Positions 21,813 through 34,100 of a DNA stretch of 64,000 nt are shown here, piece by piece (positions within the stretch are counted from its first letter, which is position 1; each line of letters opens with the position of its first letter). This DNA comes from Triatoma infestans (lineage: Eukaryota > Arthropoda > Insecta > Hemiptera > Reduviidae): NCBI GenBank assembly GCA_011037195.1, contig JAAEAF010001539.1, forward strand, positions 62,001-126,000, written 5' to 3'. The position numbers and the translations under genes are program-made. The notes under the pieces are model-generated. The model was not told where the DNA came from and did not search any database. It worked only from the letters and a program-made list of their open reading frames with translations.

Positions 21813-22199
21813 ACGGCCCTTGGTTTGAGGAGGGAAACTATCTGTAAATCAGGTCCAGGAAAAATATATTTGGTTAAAAACTTCTGTTACTGAATTTGAA
21901 TATCATTCAACATATTTCGCTTATTAATTCAGCAGGCTATAAATCGTATTTGTGTAATTGTCTTTAGATAGTAGTTAATCTCTATTATTAATGTGTACTA
22001 AACAAATACAACGTTTAAAGAAAATCATTGTTTACTAATTTTGAGAAAACTACTAAAAACTAAAAGACAGTTTGAACAGTTCAGGTGTGTTAGTATTTAC
22101 ACTATAAGTTGTCATAGAAATCTTCATGGTGGATGTGCTTGTTAGTAACAACAGAGAATATTTTATATTATAGTACTGTAGGGAGGATTTCAGCTAAAT

Positions 22200-24070
22200 A
22201 AAAATATTTCTTAAAATTTCAAATGTAATTTCTATATTTACATATTATATATATATATATATTTTAATAAATGATTTCTTTTTTTTCTTCTTAATTATTA
22301 TAATGCATGAGTGTAAATGTGACAAAAAACTATCTTTTACAATTTATCTGAGTTAAATTGTAAAAAAAAACAAAAAAACAACCTTTTCCTTTAAAAAAAG
22401 AAACAAAATAAATAAATCTGACAAAAAAAATAACTTATTTTATATGAAAACTATATTTAATTTTTTATATATTATACATTATATATATTTATTTAATGGC
22501 CTGATTCCGAATACCAAAATTTACCAATATTAAAAGAAAAAACGAGAAATTGAATTTTTAATTAACCTAAAATGGTAAAATGGCATCGTATCAATTTTTG
22601 TACTTGAGATAATTTTTTTAAATCAATTTTTAAAGCGCTTTTATTTATAAATTTTTTTTGTTTTGTTTTAAGTAGTGCCATTAACTTTGTTGTAGGATTT
22701 TCATCATCATGTATGAATTAAGAAAGCATTATTACAAAATGTATACAACAATATGCACATATAAATTCATATTGAAAGAATAACTTCTCTGTAAATGAAA
22801 GGGGAAAGCAAATAATGAAAAGTTAATACAAATAATAAACAAAAAGCACTACAAATATTTAACTTTTTATTTATTTATTTTGTTTTTGAAAGATATATTA
22901 AAATTTAAAATTACAAAATAAAAATATTGTATCATATATAATATATTAATTCTGTTTTACAAAAATTTTCTTTTTTTTATTAATTTATTTAATATGACGG
23001 GATGAGTATTTTAAATCCCAGTTACTGGGCATTAAATAACCAAACACTTCATTACAATTTAAAAAAAAGAAATTGAAAACTTTTAACTGTACTCATAGTA
23101 CCACAATATATATTTTTCTCTAATGCGCAAAGATACTGTAAATTTTAGTAATCTCTTTTTATTTAGAAAGAAAAAAAGTCCGATCTTCTTCGGATCTTAA
23201 AAAAAAAAAAAAAAAAAAAACTTACAAAATTAAATGATCAAACTAAATATTTTAGTTTTAAATATACGAATATATACATATATATATATATATATTCTAA
23301 GGTAAATAGTATTGCACGATCGTCCTTATTTTAATTTTTTTTTAACTTTTTTAATATTTTTCAATCTGCAAAAGAAGAAAATAGATTTTTTTTTTTTCAG
23401 AAACAAATGAATGAAAGAACAGAAAAATAGAACACACCTCAAGAAAAACTTTATAACCTAACAATCAACACAAAATTTATGGGAGAAAAAGAAAGAAAAA
23501 TATTTTGTACTGAATTAATTTTTTTTTTCTCATAAATCTAAATAAGTTTTACGTACAAAAACATTTGTATACATTATATAAAAAAAATTATTTACTAATT
23601 TATTTTTGTTTAATATCTCCTCATTATTGTTTCTTTACCCAATTCATTTCTAAATAAAGTTAACATGTAACGCTGGTTAGTGCTTAGTTTTCAAAAAGAA
23701 AAAAAAAATTAAGTAAAAAGTACATCAGAATTATTTACACTGGGATTACCTAAACTCCTCCTTAAAAACTTCTCACAATCCAATATATTATCATTCTGTA
23801 TAACACTATTCATATTTATATATAAAATATATATATATACGCCATAGTATTATATAAATATTTCATATATATATATTTATATATATAAAATTCTTTACAA
23901 AATATACCATAAACATGTACAAGTTTTGTACAAAAAAGTTCCTAATTTGTTTTTTATAGTTAAAAATCTAATTGCCAAAAAAACTTATTTAAAAACAATT
24001 ATATATATATATATATATACATACATACAAGAGTAGTAGTAGTATATATATATATATGTGTATATATACA
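22200..24070. repeat. AT-rich low-complexity block
   Basis: About 1.9 kb is dominated by A/T homopolymers and TA/ATAT runs, including a 20-plus A run near 23199-23220 and alternating TA tracts near 22246, 23277, 23816 and 24001. No transposon block and no open frame is recognisable. It could be old 3'-UTR-like or structural sequence, but nothing in it supports a gene. Confidence 0.6.
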
Positions 24071-24399
24071 TTTTATATTATCATTTATGCATTTTTTCAC
24101 TAATAATAACAATTAATAATCATTATAATAAAAATATATTTATACAATGTTTTTCCTTTTTTCCGTCTACCTTCTTAAAATTAATATTGGGTTCCTGTAT
24201 CTACATTGTTGAATATTTATTCCCTGTTGTTATCGCCCATTTTGTACTTCAAAGAGAGCAACAAATTACGCCAAAACGCCAGTTCAATTTTCTGCTACCT
24301 CCTGTTAGCAGAAAAAATAAAACTTTAATTTGAAACACTCATCCAATGTTCTCCTACTGAGCTCTTGTTCTGATAAGAGACAATTTTTTATAATTGAAT

Positions 24400-24800
24400 A
24401 TGTGATGGGCCCTGCAATGCTGGATAATATCTGTTACTTTATCTGCCGTAATTCACTAATGTTCCTGACCGGTTTCGGATTTTCATCCATCCTCAGAGTA
24501 AAGTTATCAAGTTCGTGTAAAGAGCTGACTTGAATTTAGTGCTACTATTACATACACAGGTTCACATTGGGAACTTGGAATGTAAGAAGTCAAAGTTATT
24601 TTCCGTGATAGCCTGCTTCTTTTTGTTTGAACCATTTCTGGACAAAATATATACAACCAACAAGTGTGAGTCTAACAAGAACATTTCGTTGAAGTGAACT
24701 CTCTACACGAAATTAATAAATTTGCTCTGACGATGAATGAAAATCCGCTACCGGTCAGGAACGAAACCAATATGCATGCTAATACCGGATGTTATCCAGC
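24400..24800. mobile_element. Family-2 inverted-repeat element with hammerhead-like arms, interrupted
   Basis: The left arm contains GTTCCTGACCGGTTTCGGAT (24462-24481), whose reverse complement gives CTGAGGA, a GGAT/ATCC hairpin, GAAA and CCGGTC. The right arm has CTGACGATGAATGAAAATCC followed by GCTACCGGTCAGG, where the GAAA core is damaged. A fragment of family 1 (24598-24627) is inserted in the middle. The better preserved relative is at 47354-47626. Confidence 0.65.
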
Positions 24801-25479
24801 TTTGCGGACGCACCCACACTTTAAAACAATTAATATATCGCAATAACGAATTGACAACTTGGCCGAAATCTTCTTGTCGAATATCCATTCCCCTTGTAAA
24901 TCCAAACGAAATACCAGTTTTTGTGCCTGTGTTTTTCGTTTTTGAGTTATTTTCTACACATTCTTACACATACGCTGACCATCATTCACTAAAAACTTTT
25001 TTATTCATATTTTTCATATTTAGAGTGGATCTTAAATTATGTACTTCCGGTGAAAACGCAATTTTGAAAATTTGGAAAGGTCATACTTTCTTTTTTAGCA
25101 GGTACAAGAAATTAAACAAGATAATCCAAGTAAGGTTCATTAGTTAAGAAGGAAGCTATATCCATCTACACATGAAACTACTTACTACCAGTGGCGGCCC
25201 ATGAAGTTATCAAGTCGGGTGCTGCACGATTAAACGGAACACGTCTAAATCCAACGTAAGATATTTTCTGTTATACAAAAAATTGGATTTTTCAAATAAT
25301 ATAAAAAAAAAAAAAAAAATTAAATCATTTGAATATAAAATCCGAGTTTTAGCTTCACAAAATTTTTGACTAACTTTTTCATTAAAATTAGTTATTTGAG
25401 AAATCCTGTACTACCTGCTATTTGCTGAGTTATAATGTTAGGAATGGAACGACCTGTTTTACTTTCTCTTACTCCTAGT

Positions 25480-26410
25480 AAAAGGAAGTATTGTAATCGT
25501 GTCAAATTTTCGATATCGCGTTTTCACCGGAAATATCCGTTTTGAGGTCCCCTGAGTCCAAAAAAGTGGTTTTTAGCAAATGGTCCGTGTGTATGTGAAT
25601 AGCATAGCTTAAAAACGAAAAACCGTAGAAAGTTGAAACTTGATATTACATTTAGGTATCACCATAGGATCTGACGGTGCGTTATCTGTCAAAATTCCTC
25701 AACCGGAAGTACCACATTACTAGTTGTTTTTTTATGATTTTGCGATTTTCTCAAAACTTCGTATATCAACTACACATAAAAGTGCTACAACTTTTATTTG
25801 AACCATTTCTCCGGGAAAATTCATTTAAGGGCACTTCTGGGGGAGGGGGAGGGGTTAAGTTTTCATCTTAACTGCTATTTCAGTTTATTAGACAATTCTG
25901 TCATCTAAATAATGTAAATTAGAATTAATATGTTGTCGAAATCCAGAAAAAATCGGATAATCGGAAGTGCGTTTGTTTTAACACTTTACTAAATGATTTT
26001 TTCAGTTTTCGCGATTTTCTCAAAAATGGCTCCGACGATTTTCTTGAAACTTCGTATATAAATTAAAAATGCAAAGATCTACATCTTTTATTTAAGATAT
26101 TTCTCTGGAAAAATTCATTTAAGGGCACTTTTGGAGGAGGAGTGGGGTTATAGCTTCCCCTAAAGTGGTATCATAGTTGATTATACAATTCTTTCATCCA
26201 AACAAAATTAATTAGAAATAAATAGTTGGCCAAAATTCCAAGTTATAAGAAAATTAGTAAGCCAGAAGTGCGCTTTTACTGAACAGCTTTTTCAGTTTTC
26301 GACGAATTTCGTTATATTTGGTATACAAACTATAATATTTGTTAATTATAATTTTGAGAATAGGAGTAAGAGAGAAAGTTGTGTGAGTGTTTCACACTAG
26401 ATTTTTTTAT
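25480..26410 (-). repeat. Family P repeat, inverted long copy
   Basis: The reverse complement of the 5855-7145 arrangement without the nested element: CGATATCGCGTTTTCACCGG at the left, then three CCGGAAGT-like unit heads (about 25693, 25962 and 26264) with guanine-rich blocks (GGGGGAGGGGGAGGGG), ending with GTGAGTGTTTCACACTAG at the right. Both ends also share a TTTCTCTTACTCCTA-like block in inverted orientation. Confidence 0.75.
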
Positions 26411-26984
26411 TTCAATTTTTCTGGCTAATCTCAATTGAGAAAATTTAATTTGTTTTAAAGCATTCAACACTAACACCCATCTAGATAAACCTATAAAACA
26501 ATATTGAATTTATTGCATATTTTTATTCTGTGAAAAAAAATATTTTACTGTTAAATCCCTAACGAACACTATAAAAATATATTTTTTAAAATATAACCTA
26601 CAATATCGCACACAATTACAATCAACGCTACCCGGCGAGCAGCTGCAATAGCACTCACTAATTGGGTCACATTATTATGGCAAACGAAGCTTGTCGGAAT
26701 TAACCGAATATGGCCATTTTTGGACACTGCGATAGCAGTAGAGTTTAACATCAAGTAACGTTTGATGAAATAATTCTTTTTTAAAAACGGATTTATTAAT
26801 GGTATTTAAATAATAATTATGACAAGATTGTTATGTTATGATTTTTTATCATAAACTTAAAAATTAATTTTTGTAGTTATTTTTGAGGATGTTGCATTGT
26901 CAGTGCTTCTGCACCAGCCGGCACTGCTGTACATATAAAAAAATGAAATATATCATAATCAACAACAATTATTATTACGCACAG

Positions 26985-27130
26985 CCCTTCGAAGGTTAAT
27001 CTAATGGTCAGCGGTCTCGCCTTTAGTGCGAGCGGACAGGGTTTGAGTCTTGATGGGGATGGGATAGACGGTTATCGTGAGAAACGGTGGCGAACTCTAG
27101 TTTAGTAGCAGACTTGGTGCAGCCGAATAC
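26985..27130 (+). mobile_element. tRNA-derived SINE (second family)
   Basis: The head GAAGGTTAATCTAATGGTCAG resembles an A box, and GGGTTTGAGTCT (27039-27050) a B box, at normal tRNA-like spacing. The body continues to about 27130. It does not share the body of the 598-795 family. Confidence 0.6.
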
Positions 27131-27439
27131 AGTTATGGGAACTAATCTGTAATGGGAACGCAAATAAAAAGAAAGCCATGACCAGGAATCCAAGCTTAGT
27201 GCCGCATTATACCTTAGTTAACAAGTCTTTAAGATAACCATCAAGATATAAAGGCTCCTAGAATTAGGATACCATGTAAAATATAAGAGCAAGATCAGGA
27301 ATCCGAGTCAAGTGCCGTTACATTTTTTGTTTACTAATAATAAATATTCAAGTTGAAGCGGAAGACTAAAATAATCGACCGCATCGGGATATCCGACTCA
27401 AATCAAGGTAATGAATCTACAGTGCTGTAAATATCAAGA

Positions 27440-27660
27440 TAATTTTCTCATGATAGCCTGTTTCATTCTGTGCTTATCGATTAGTTACACGGTGATTGCA
27501 GTTAAGGACTGCAGAAAGGATGTCCTCAAATACAATTTATAACATAACTGAGACTCGCAGAAAGCAAAATCAGATTATACACATATCAAGACATTATGAA
27601 GCTGAGTGAACACCTGAAACCAGTTGATGCTCCCAAATGAAACAGGCTTGTCAGAAAATT
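27440..27660. mobile_element. Degenerate family-1-like inverted-repeat element
   Basis: TCATGATAGCCTGTTTCATT with TCGATTAG at the left and CCTGAAACCAGTTGATGCTC...AATGAAACAGGCTTG at the right recall family-1 arms, but the hairpin and core are largely lost. Confidence 0.45.
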
Positions 27661-28137
27661 TCTGCTATTCCTGAGATGGTTGCTTCTAACTAAAATTTTC
27701 TAGAGAGAAATTTACAACAGTTTTTAATCTATGAACTTTCCTTTAAGTCTATAAGTCTGACATTTTTCTACAAATTGAAAGTTTCCCTTTAGGGGAGTCA
27801 AATATATTAAAATGATATTTTAGAGGGACACCAAACATTACTGTTAAAATGAATTTCTCCTGAAAATGTTTTAAAAAAAATCATCGTTTTTTTTGCATGT
27901 TTAGTTAGTTACCCATTTTTATTTCATTCTTTTAAAAATTGTGCGCGCCCTCAAACTCAATACCACGTAGGTGGGATCAGTTTAAATTTAACTAACTGAC
28001 AGACCCCCAATATCCTTCTGAAATCAATTTTTTTTTTGGAAAAATGTTTCAAATAAAAGTGATTCGTTTCTATCTATGTAGCAAGCATTCCATGTTTAAA
28101 GAAAACAGTAACCGTTTCCAAGAAAATTGAAAAACCT

Positions 28138-28412
28138 ATTCTGTGATAGCCTTCTTCTTTTTGTGGTCATCGACCAGTTACGGGAGTTCGCCCATCATCA
28201 GGATGTTTTTGTCAAAACACTGTGATAACATGGGCTTGGACAGAGCATTGGTTAATACACTCAGTTTAATTAATACACTAAGTAATTTGCTCTGTGATGT
28301 TTTGACAAAAACATCCTGATGATGAGCGAACGCCCGAAACCGGTAGATGACCACAAAAAGAAGCAGGCTATCGCGGAAAATATCTCTGATGCTTTCCAGC
28401 TCTGCGCTGGAC
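28138..28412. mobile_element. Family-1 inverted-repeat element with hammerhead-like arms
   Basis: Complete inverted arms surround a centre with TTAATACACT repeats. The left arm core is GTAA instead of GAAA (inactive). The right arm reads CTGATGA, T, a GAGC/GCCC hairpin with one mismatch, GAAA, CCGGTA, where GTA still fits the cleavage-triplet rule. The element lies in a family P fragment. Confidence 0.75.
28312..28349 (+). ncRNA. Hammerhead-ribozyme-like motif in family-1 right arm
   Basis: CATC / CTGATGA / hairpin / GAAA / ACCGGT / A / GATG, with 4-bp helix I. One mismatch in helix II weakens it. Confidence 0.5.
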
Positions 28413-28556
28413 CACAACTTTTTTGTAAAATCGCATTTCTACTTAATCGATTTTCTTCAAATTTGTTATTAAGAAATTAATATTTATTAATTAATTAAGT
28501 AGATAGTAAAATCAAATATTATACTGAAGTAAAAAATAATAAAATTTACTGCCTAT

Positions 28557-29237
28557 TTGTGGACTTCAAAGCCGCATTTGATTCAACTGACCGTTCGGCA
28601 TTATAAGTTATTTTCAATCAAATTTATCAGAGCATTGCAAAGTTTATATTTTGATACTAGAGCGGCAGTTTGGTTAAAACAGGGCATTTCTAGAACGTTT
28701 AAGTCTGAAGTTGATTTGAAACAGGGCTGTAATTTATCCCCGTTACTATTCTCTTTATATTTAAATGATCTGTGTGAGGAACTAGGAGGTGGAATCTGCG
28801 TTGGTAATATAAAAATGAATGCTCTTCTCTACGCAGACGATATTGTAATCCTATCTGGGTCTCCAGTTAGTCTCAGGGAAGCAATATTAAATTTAGAAAG
28901 GTGTTTGGACAACTGTAACCTCACTTTAAATACCAAAAAGTCAAAAGTAATGGTTTTCGGAAACAAGAAAGGGAGAACAGTGAACTATGTTTGTAAGTAT
29001 AAAGAGGAACAAATAGATAATATAGAACAAATAGGAGAATATAAATATTTAGGCATTCTTTTAAAAGATGACTTGTCTTTAAAGACGCACATTAAACAGA
29101 AAGTGCAAGCTGTTAAGTTTGGATTGAACACTATTTGGGCAAAATTTATTGCAAACAATGAAGTTCCACTTGCGACGAAATATCGGGTTTTTGATGCGGT
29201 GACCAGGTCCATTCTATGTTATGGGAGTCAAGTATAG
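28557..29237 (+). pseudogene. LINE reverse transcriptase, palm and thumb
   Basis: A 226-codon frame begins just after FVDFKAAFDST (about 28547-28590, motif A, with a local frameshift). It holds VDLKQGCNLSPLLFSLYLND (motif B), then MNALLYADDIVILS (catalytic YADD) and GEYKYLGILL (thumb). It ends at a TAG after YGSQV. Since the next frame opens in the same phase only 22 bp later, this looks like a single nonsense change, probably of a tryptophan codon. Confidence 0.85.
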
Positions 29238-29258
29238 AGGTACCAAAATTTCCCTGAA

Positions 29259-29985
29259 ATGGAAAAGGTCCAGAGAATGTTTACAAAAAGATTATTTCAC
29301 CTCCCACCTAATACTCCTAATTATATGTTATATTTGGAGACAGGGAAAAATTTGTTGTACGAACACACTATAAATATACACATTAAATATGTACTTATAA
29401 TATGGCAGTACTCGGATGATCGTCTACCTAAAATAGTGGCTAAAGAGACCTTGAAATATAACAACTCCTGGTTCAATGAATGGTGTAAATTGGCAAATAT
29501 GGTGGGCGGTGAATTGGACAGGAAGTTTGTATCTATTGAAAGGTGGACGGATCAGATGAGAGTCATCATTGATAAGTATATTAAGAAGTTTAGGAATGAG
29601 TTGTTAGTCAGTGTATCGGCAGCGAAATATCATCTCATGTACAAAAAATTAAATGTAAAAGAGATTGATTATATGAACGACACAGTAAGCACGGATTTTA
29701 TGCAAATTATTTTTAAGGCAAAAGGTGAACTTTTTAATTTAAATTATAAACCTTGGTTCATTTATATTCGTTATGTAATCTAAATGAAACTGAAACAACT
29801 TTTCATTTTTTGGCTACGTGTCCAATATTAGGATTTGTAAGGAAGTATTTTAAACAAAAGGAAATAGATTTAAATTTAATGATTGAAGTATTGAATGGCA
29901 GCGACTTTGAGAATCTCTATACTACATAAAAGAGGCTATGCGCTACAGAGAAATGTTAGTTAGGGAATTTAATATTGATTAGTGC
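29259..29985 (+). pseudogene. LINE reverse transcriptase, C-terminal region
   Basis: The frame continues in phase from the previous piece: RMFTKRLFHLPPNTPNYML is a typical post-thumb block of non-LTR polymerases. It stops at 29783. A +1 shift restores NETETTFHFLATCP, the conserved C-terminal histidine/cysteine motif, running to a stop near 29985. So the copy carries one nonsense change and one frameshift in this part. Confidence 0.75.
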
Positions 29986-30279
29986 ATAAAGGTGATTCAA
30001 AATGACTGCTGATTAAACACTTTTAAAAAGAAATATTTTATTTTTTATTTATTTTTTTTCTGTTATGTAATTTATACTTTGTTTATTTTGTATGTTATAT
30101 ATAGAAGGATAGCCAAACTCCTGACAGACGGCTTAGGCATGTCGGTATTGTGTTTTGTAAATATTTTGAAAAATGATGTAACAAATATTATAATAAACAT
30201 ATTTATTTATCTATCTACCTATTTATTAATTAAATATTAATAAAGTAGATGGTAAAATCAAATATTATACTGAAGTATT

Positions 30280-30680
30280 ATTTTAGAAGAACATAAGGTT
30301 ATGGTCCCCGCTCCCCAGTTTTCCACCAAAAATGTTTCAAATACAAGTGATTGGTATTTATGTGTGTAAATAGTAAACCAAGTTTAAAAAAAATCGTTCG
30401 AGCCGTTTTTGAGAAAGTCCCGAAAAACTGAAAAAGGCGCACTTCCGATTGATGGATTTTACCCGAAACCTTTCTGTTTGATGAAATACCAACTTTGAGC
30501 TTCCTGCGAGTTTTTGCGATATTCTGATAACGCACACACACACATACAGACCATTTGCTAAAAACCACTTTTTCTGACTCAGGGGACCTCAAAACGTTTA
30601 TATCCGGTAGCATCTCGATACAGAAACTCTGACACGATCGCAATATTTCCTCTTACTAGCAGTAAGAAAAAGTAAAAACA
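30280..30680 (+). repeat. Family P repeat, 3' part
   Basis: Blocks in family P order: CCCCAGTTTTCC, TTTCAAATACAAGTGATTGG, a GCACTTCCGATTGATGG unit head, CACACACACATACAGACC and a TATCCGGTAGCATC-like end with GACACGATCGCAATA. Confidence 0.7.
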
Positions 30681-30857
30681 TGAAACAGAACCATGTGGTA
30701 TTTCTTTTCTTTTTTTGAATTATACTCTCAATACTCTTTTTTTGAAAAGTAATAGATCGCAATATAAGAAAATAAAAAAGGAATTAAATTTATGAATAAT
30801 AAATCAGTCAATAAAAAAAACTGGATACTAACATTATTATTTTACAACACATTATGT

Positions 30858-31144
30858 TCAGGCGACATGAGGATGGTAGACAGTAGAAGGTGGAGGTGGT
30901 GGTGGCGGTGGCGGTGGAGGCGGTGAAGGTGGGGGCGGTGGAGGCGGGTAATATATCCATTGTTCTCCTACTGGAACTGGCAATGGCGGTGGCGGCGGCG
31001 GAGGAGGAGGCGGCACAGCTGATGATCCTCTTGCTCTACACCTCTTTATGGATATGTCCATTGCAGTTGAAGTAACACTGACTGGAACCAGTTCCGGTGG
31101 ACCTAGCCCACCACCAACACTGCCACATAGACTTCCGCTCACCA
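30858..31144 (-). CDS. upSET: upSET-type gene, terminal exon (polyproline tail)
   Basis: The last exon starts after TATATAG and enters in phase with the preceding exon (one base C plus TG gives Leu). It encodes a glycine-rich stretch, [13 protein letters not shown], then two long proline runs separated by [10 protein letters not shown], and ends VYHPHVA with TGA at 30860-30858. Such tails bind SH3/WW-type partners in other proteins, but no partner is evident here. Confidence 0.9.
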
Positions 31145-34100
31145 CTATATAAAATACAATCATCCCACAATTTAACAATGCAAAAGAATATAGTAAATTA
31201 AAATTCATATATAGTAAATTAATTTCATTTTATTATCTGGACAACAATGTTTGAAAGCCTAAATATTACCGAGCTCATATACGTTTAGATTAAATTTCCA
31301 AATATTAAAGAAACCAGACTGGACAGTCTGAACAAAATAAAAATAAAAAATCGATAATTCAATTAACAGATTCTAACCTTATTGGATTCCACTAGAATAA
31401 TATCAAGTGTGTTCTTTCTGCAATTTTTTTTTAGTCTCGTTGTACAGACATGGTAACGCGTCACACACGAAATTCCAAAAACCAGTTCTTAGAATTCTCA
31501 CAGGAAAATTTTGAAATATTGATACTATCGCAATACTTTCTACTAGGTTGTAACATATGGAATGTCCGTTTTTGTTATGGAAAATATAGCCCCCAATTTT
31601 TACAGAAAAATAAAATTTATCCAAAATAACTTTCACCGATGTTTGTACATTGTTTCGCAGCAAGCAACATTTTTTCGACCCCAGAATTATAATATTCTGT
31701 GACGGTGGATGATGAAATTTTAAAAAAAGCTTTTTTAATTTTTTCATCGGTTTGGAAATTTATTCCTCCATATCGCTAAACAAAAAATAATTCAGTTGGA
31801 GACAAATCCAAGGAGTAGGGACAATGACTTCATAGTTCAGCGCATTTAACTTAAACGGTCAAATGTTGAGATACGAGTCTAGCACTATCATACAATAATG
31901 TTGTACCATTAATGCACTGCCGTGATTGAAACGTGCCGCAGCAAAGTTTGTGATGAAACTGGCCAAATTCAAAGTAAAGGGAAATAGTATTAATAAGGGA
32001 ACTCGCAAAAGAGGGAAAGTAAATATTGCTGGCCAAAGACCTGACATATGACACCAGCTTCTGAGAATGTTGGATCGTTAATGGTATACGACTAAGCCTT
32101 TCACTGATATCTAACCACCGTCAGATGTTATATCTGAGTCATTTTCTTTACCAATAATGACGCGGAGCAAAAAAAAAAAAGATACCAAGGAAATGCAGAT
32201 TTTATAACGTTGTACTTCTTATTCTGGTCAATTAGAGGACTTTTTACGTTGCCCATGGTCCAGTCCATGGCTCGTAAACTATCATTGAACTAATGCTGGC
32301 ACCTCAATGAAATTCTGCTTCAACCAGAGCTTTCCTAAATTCATTTATCTAACTTTCACATATCTTGCGAAGTGCGATAGATATCTCCGGTAGAAAACTT
32401 GGTGATCCAATGAACGGTGAGCAATCGTTAGCACTTCTTTGCCGCTTGCTATGTTAATGTTACGAGCAGCTATAGCGAGAATGTCTCAGTTTAAATCATT
32501 AAGAAATTAAGCAAAAGTTACGTTTTTCGTTTTGGGCATTATTTTGCCAAACTTAGTTGCCAGACAGAAAATAAATATAAAAGTAAATAGTGCCTATAAA
32601 AAAAAAATTAACCAGTTCTTTAAATCCAAGCAAACATATTATCGGTAAATAAACATACTTTTTAATATGGCAATGTTAAGGTGAAGAAAACGGATATTTC
32701 ATATGATACAAAGAAAAAATTCAAGAAATGGTCATAGAAGGAACTTACGAGAATTTCTTTTATGTCTGTCATCTTCATCGTCACTAACAAAAAGACCAAA
32801 TTCTCTTCGAAGTCTGTCTGAAAGTCCTTCCCTTTCCTGTTCTAGTTGTGTAGGCGCTGGACTGAATTTACTTACATTTCCGACTCCTAAACAATACAGA
32901 TATATTTCTGTATGGCCCAAGTAAACTCAGAAAGGAGCGAACTAAAGGCTATCTTAATGGATAAAACTAATAAAGACTGTACCTTTTTTAAACGCTCCAT
33001 GATGATCGAGAGCTGTGATATTGGCAGTGGCACTATAAAGAGAAGTAGAACTTTTCAGAAAATCTGGTGAATTAAGATCACAATCATCTTCTTCTTCTTC
33101 TTCAGTCTCAGAAGATTGGCTATTAGCAACACTAGGTCCATTTGATAAACTATTTCCAGTAGAGTTTGTTGTATTTTCAGTTAGTGCGCTTCTTTTTTCT
33201 GGATGTGATTTTAAACGTTCTCGATATTCAGATATGGAGAGCTATTGAAAAAACAACAAATTTTTATATTTTTAATTTTTATTATTATTAAATGTGTAAT
33301 AATAATTTCTATGTAGATGAAATGAAAAATTAATAATTTCCTAACCAATAAAATAGTGTTCTGATAATCCTAACAAACTGGAAATAGCACACAAGCGAAG
33401 CGTTTGATATTTCTTTTTGCCAGAAATTACTATTTTTTTTTGTGGCATGTTATCTTATTTTACAGTTTATATTAATTGCATTTCTGAGAAGAAACATCTA
33501 CATTCCTGAAGGAAAGAATACATGGGAAAGACATACAGCCAACGTTAATATTATAAGAGAGATCAGCGAACGGTGATATAATCACTTGAAAGCCTTTTTA
33601 GATTTGGTGAAGATTGATTTATTAAAATTAATCCAACGTCAATTATTCACAATTTAAATAAATAATATATTAAGGATTGGTTTCTATCATGGCGTAAGCA
33701 ACATTATATGAATGGATTTCTAGTCATGGAAGTACAGTCCTTCTTTAATCCTAATCCCTGTAAGAGAATAATTCACTTCTTTAAGAGACGTTGACGGTAA
33801 CCACTGTCTCAAACCCTTCAAGTTGGTGTTTGCAACTACCTGTGTGATATATTTTACTACCCAAAGGCATATTTTAGTTCACCTGTTCACTAATCATACA
33901 CTCATTCATACTTTCATATTGCACTTGATTCACGACCGAGTAAATACTGATATTTGCTGGTATCCAAGGGAGCCAGAATTGATCTTATTGAACGCGGTTA
34001 TGGTTCACTACTTACTTCTAGATATCTAATAACTAGGGGACGCAACCATAGGAGTTAAAATTAATATTGGAACTAGTGTGTCATTGTAGAGATTATTTTA

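Larger units (their letters stand above)
28531..30245 (+). mobile_element. 5'-truncated LINE with long target-site duplication
   Basis: A non-LTR retrotransposon copy starts inside the reverse-transcriptase domain and ends in an AT-rich 3' tail with AATAAACATATTTATTTATC. The 34-36 bp around AGATAGTAAAATCAAATA upstream (28497-28531) recur with one mismatch downstream (30244-30279), which marks the target-site duplication. The clade was not determined. Confidence 0.8.

Noticed and set aside
24058..25147. Three plus-strand open frames of 67-136 codons
   Set aside because: They cover AT-rich low-complexity DNA and inverted-repeat element sequence; hydrophobic composition reflects TTT/ATT codons only.
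30890..31075. Plus-strand frame rich in alanine, valine and glutamate
   Set aside because: It is the antisense of the polyproline exon.
31851..32054. Two overlapping minus-strand frames in the last intron
   Set aside because: They lie in the mariner remnant and do not splice in phase with the flanking exons.
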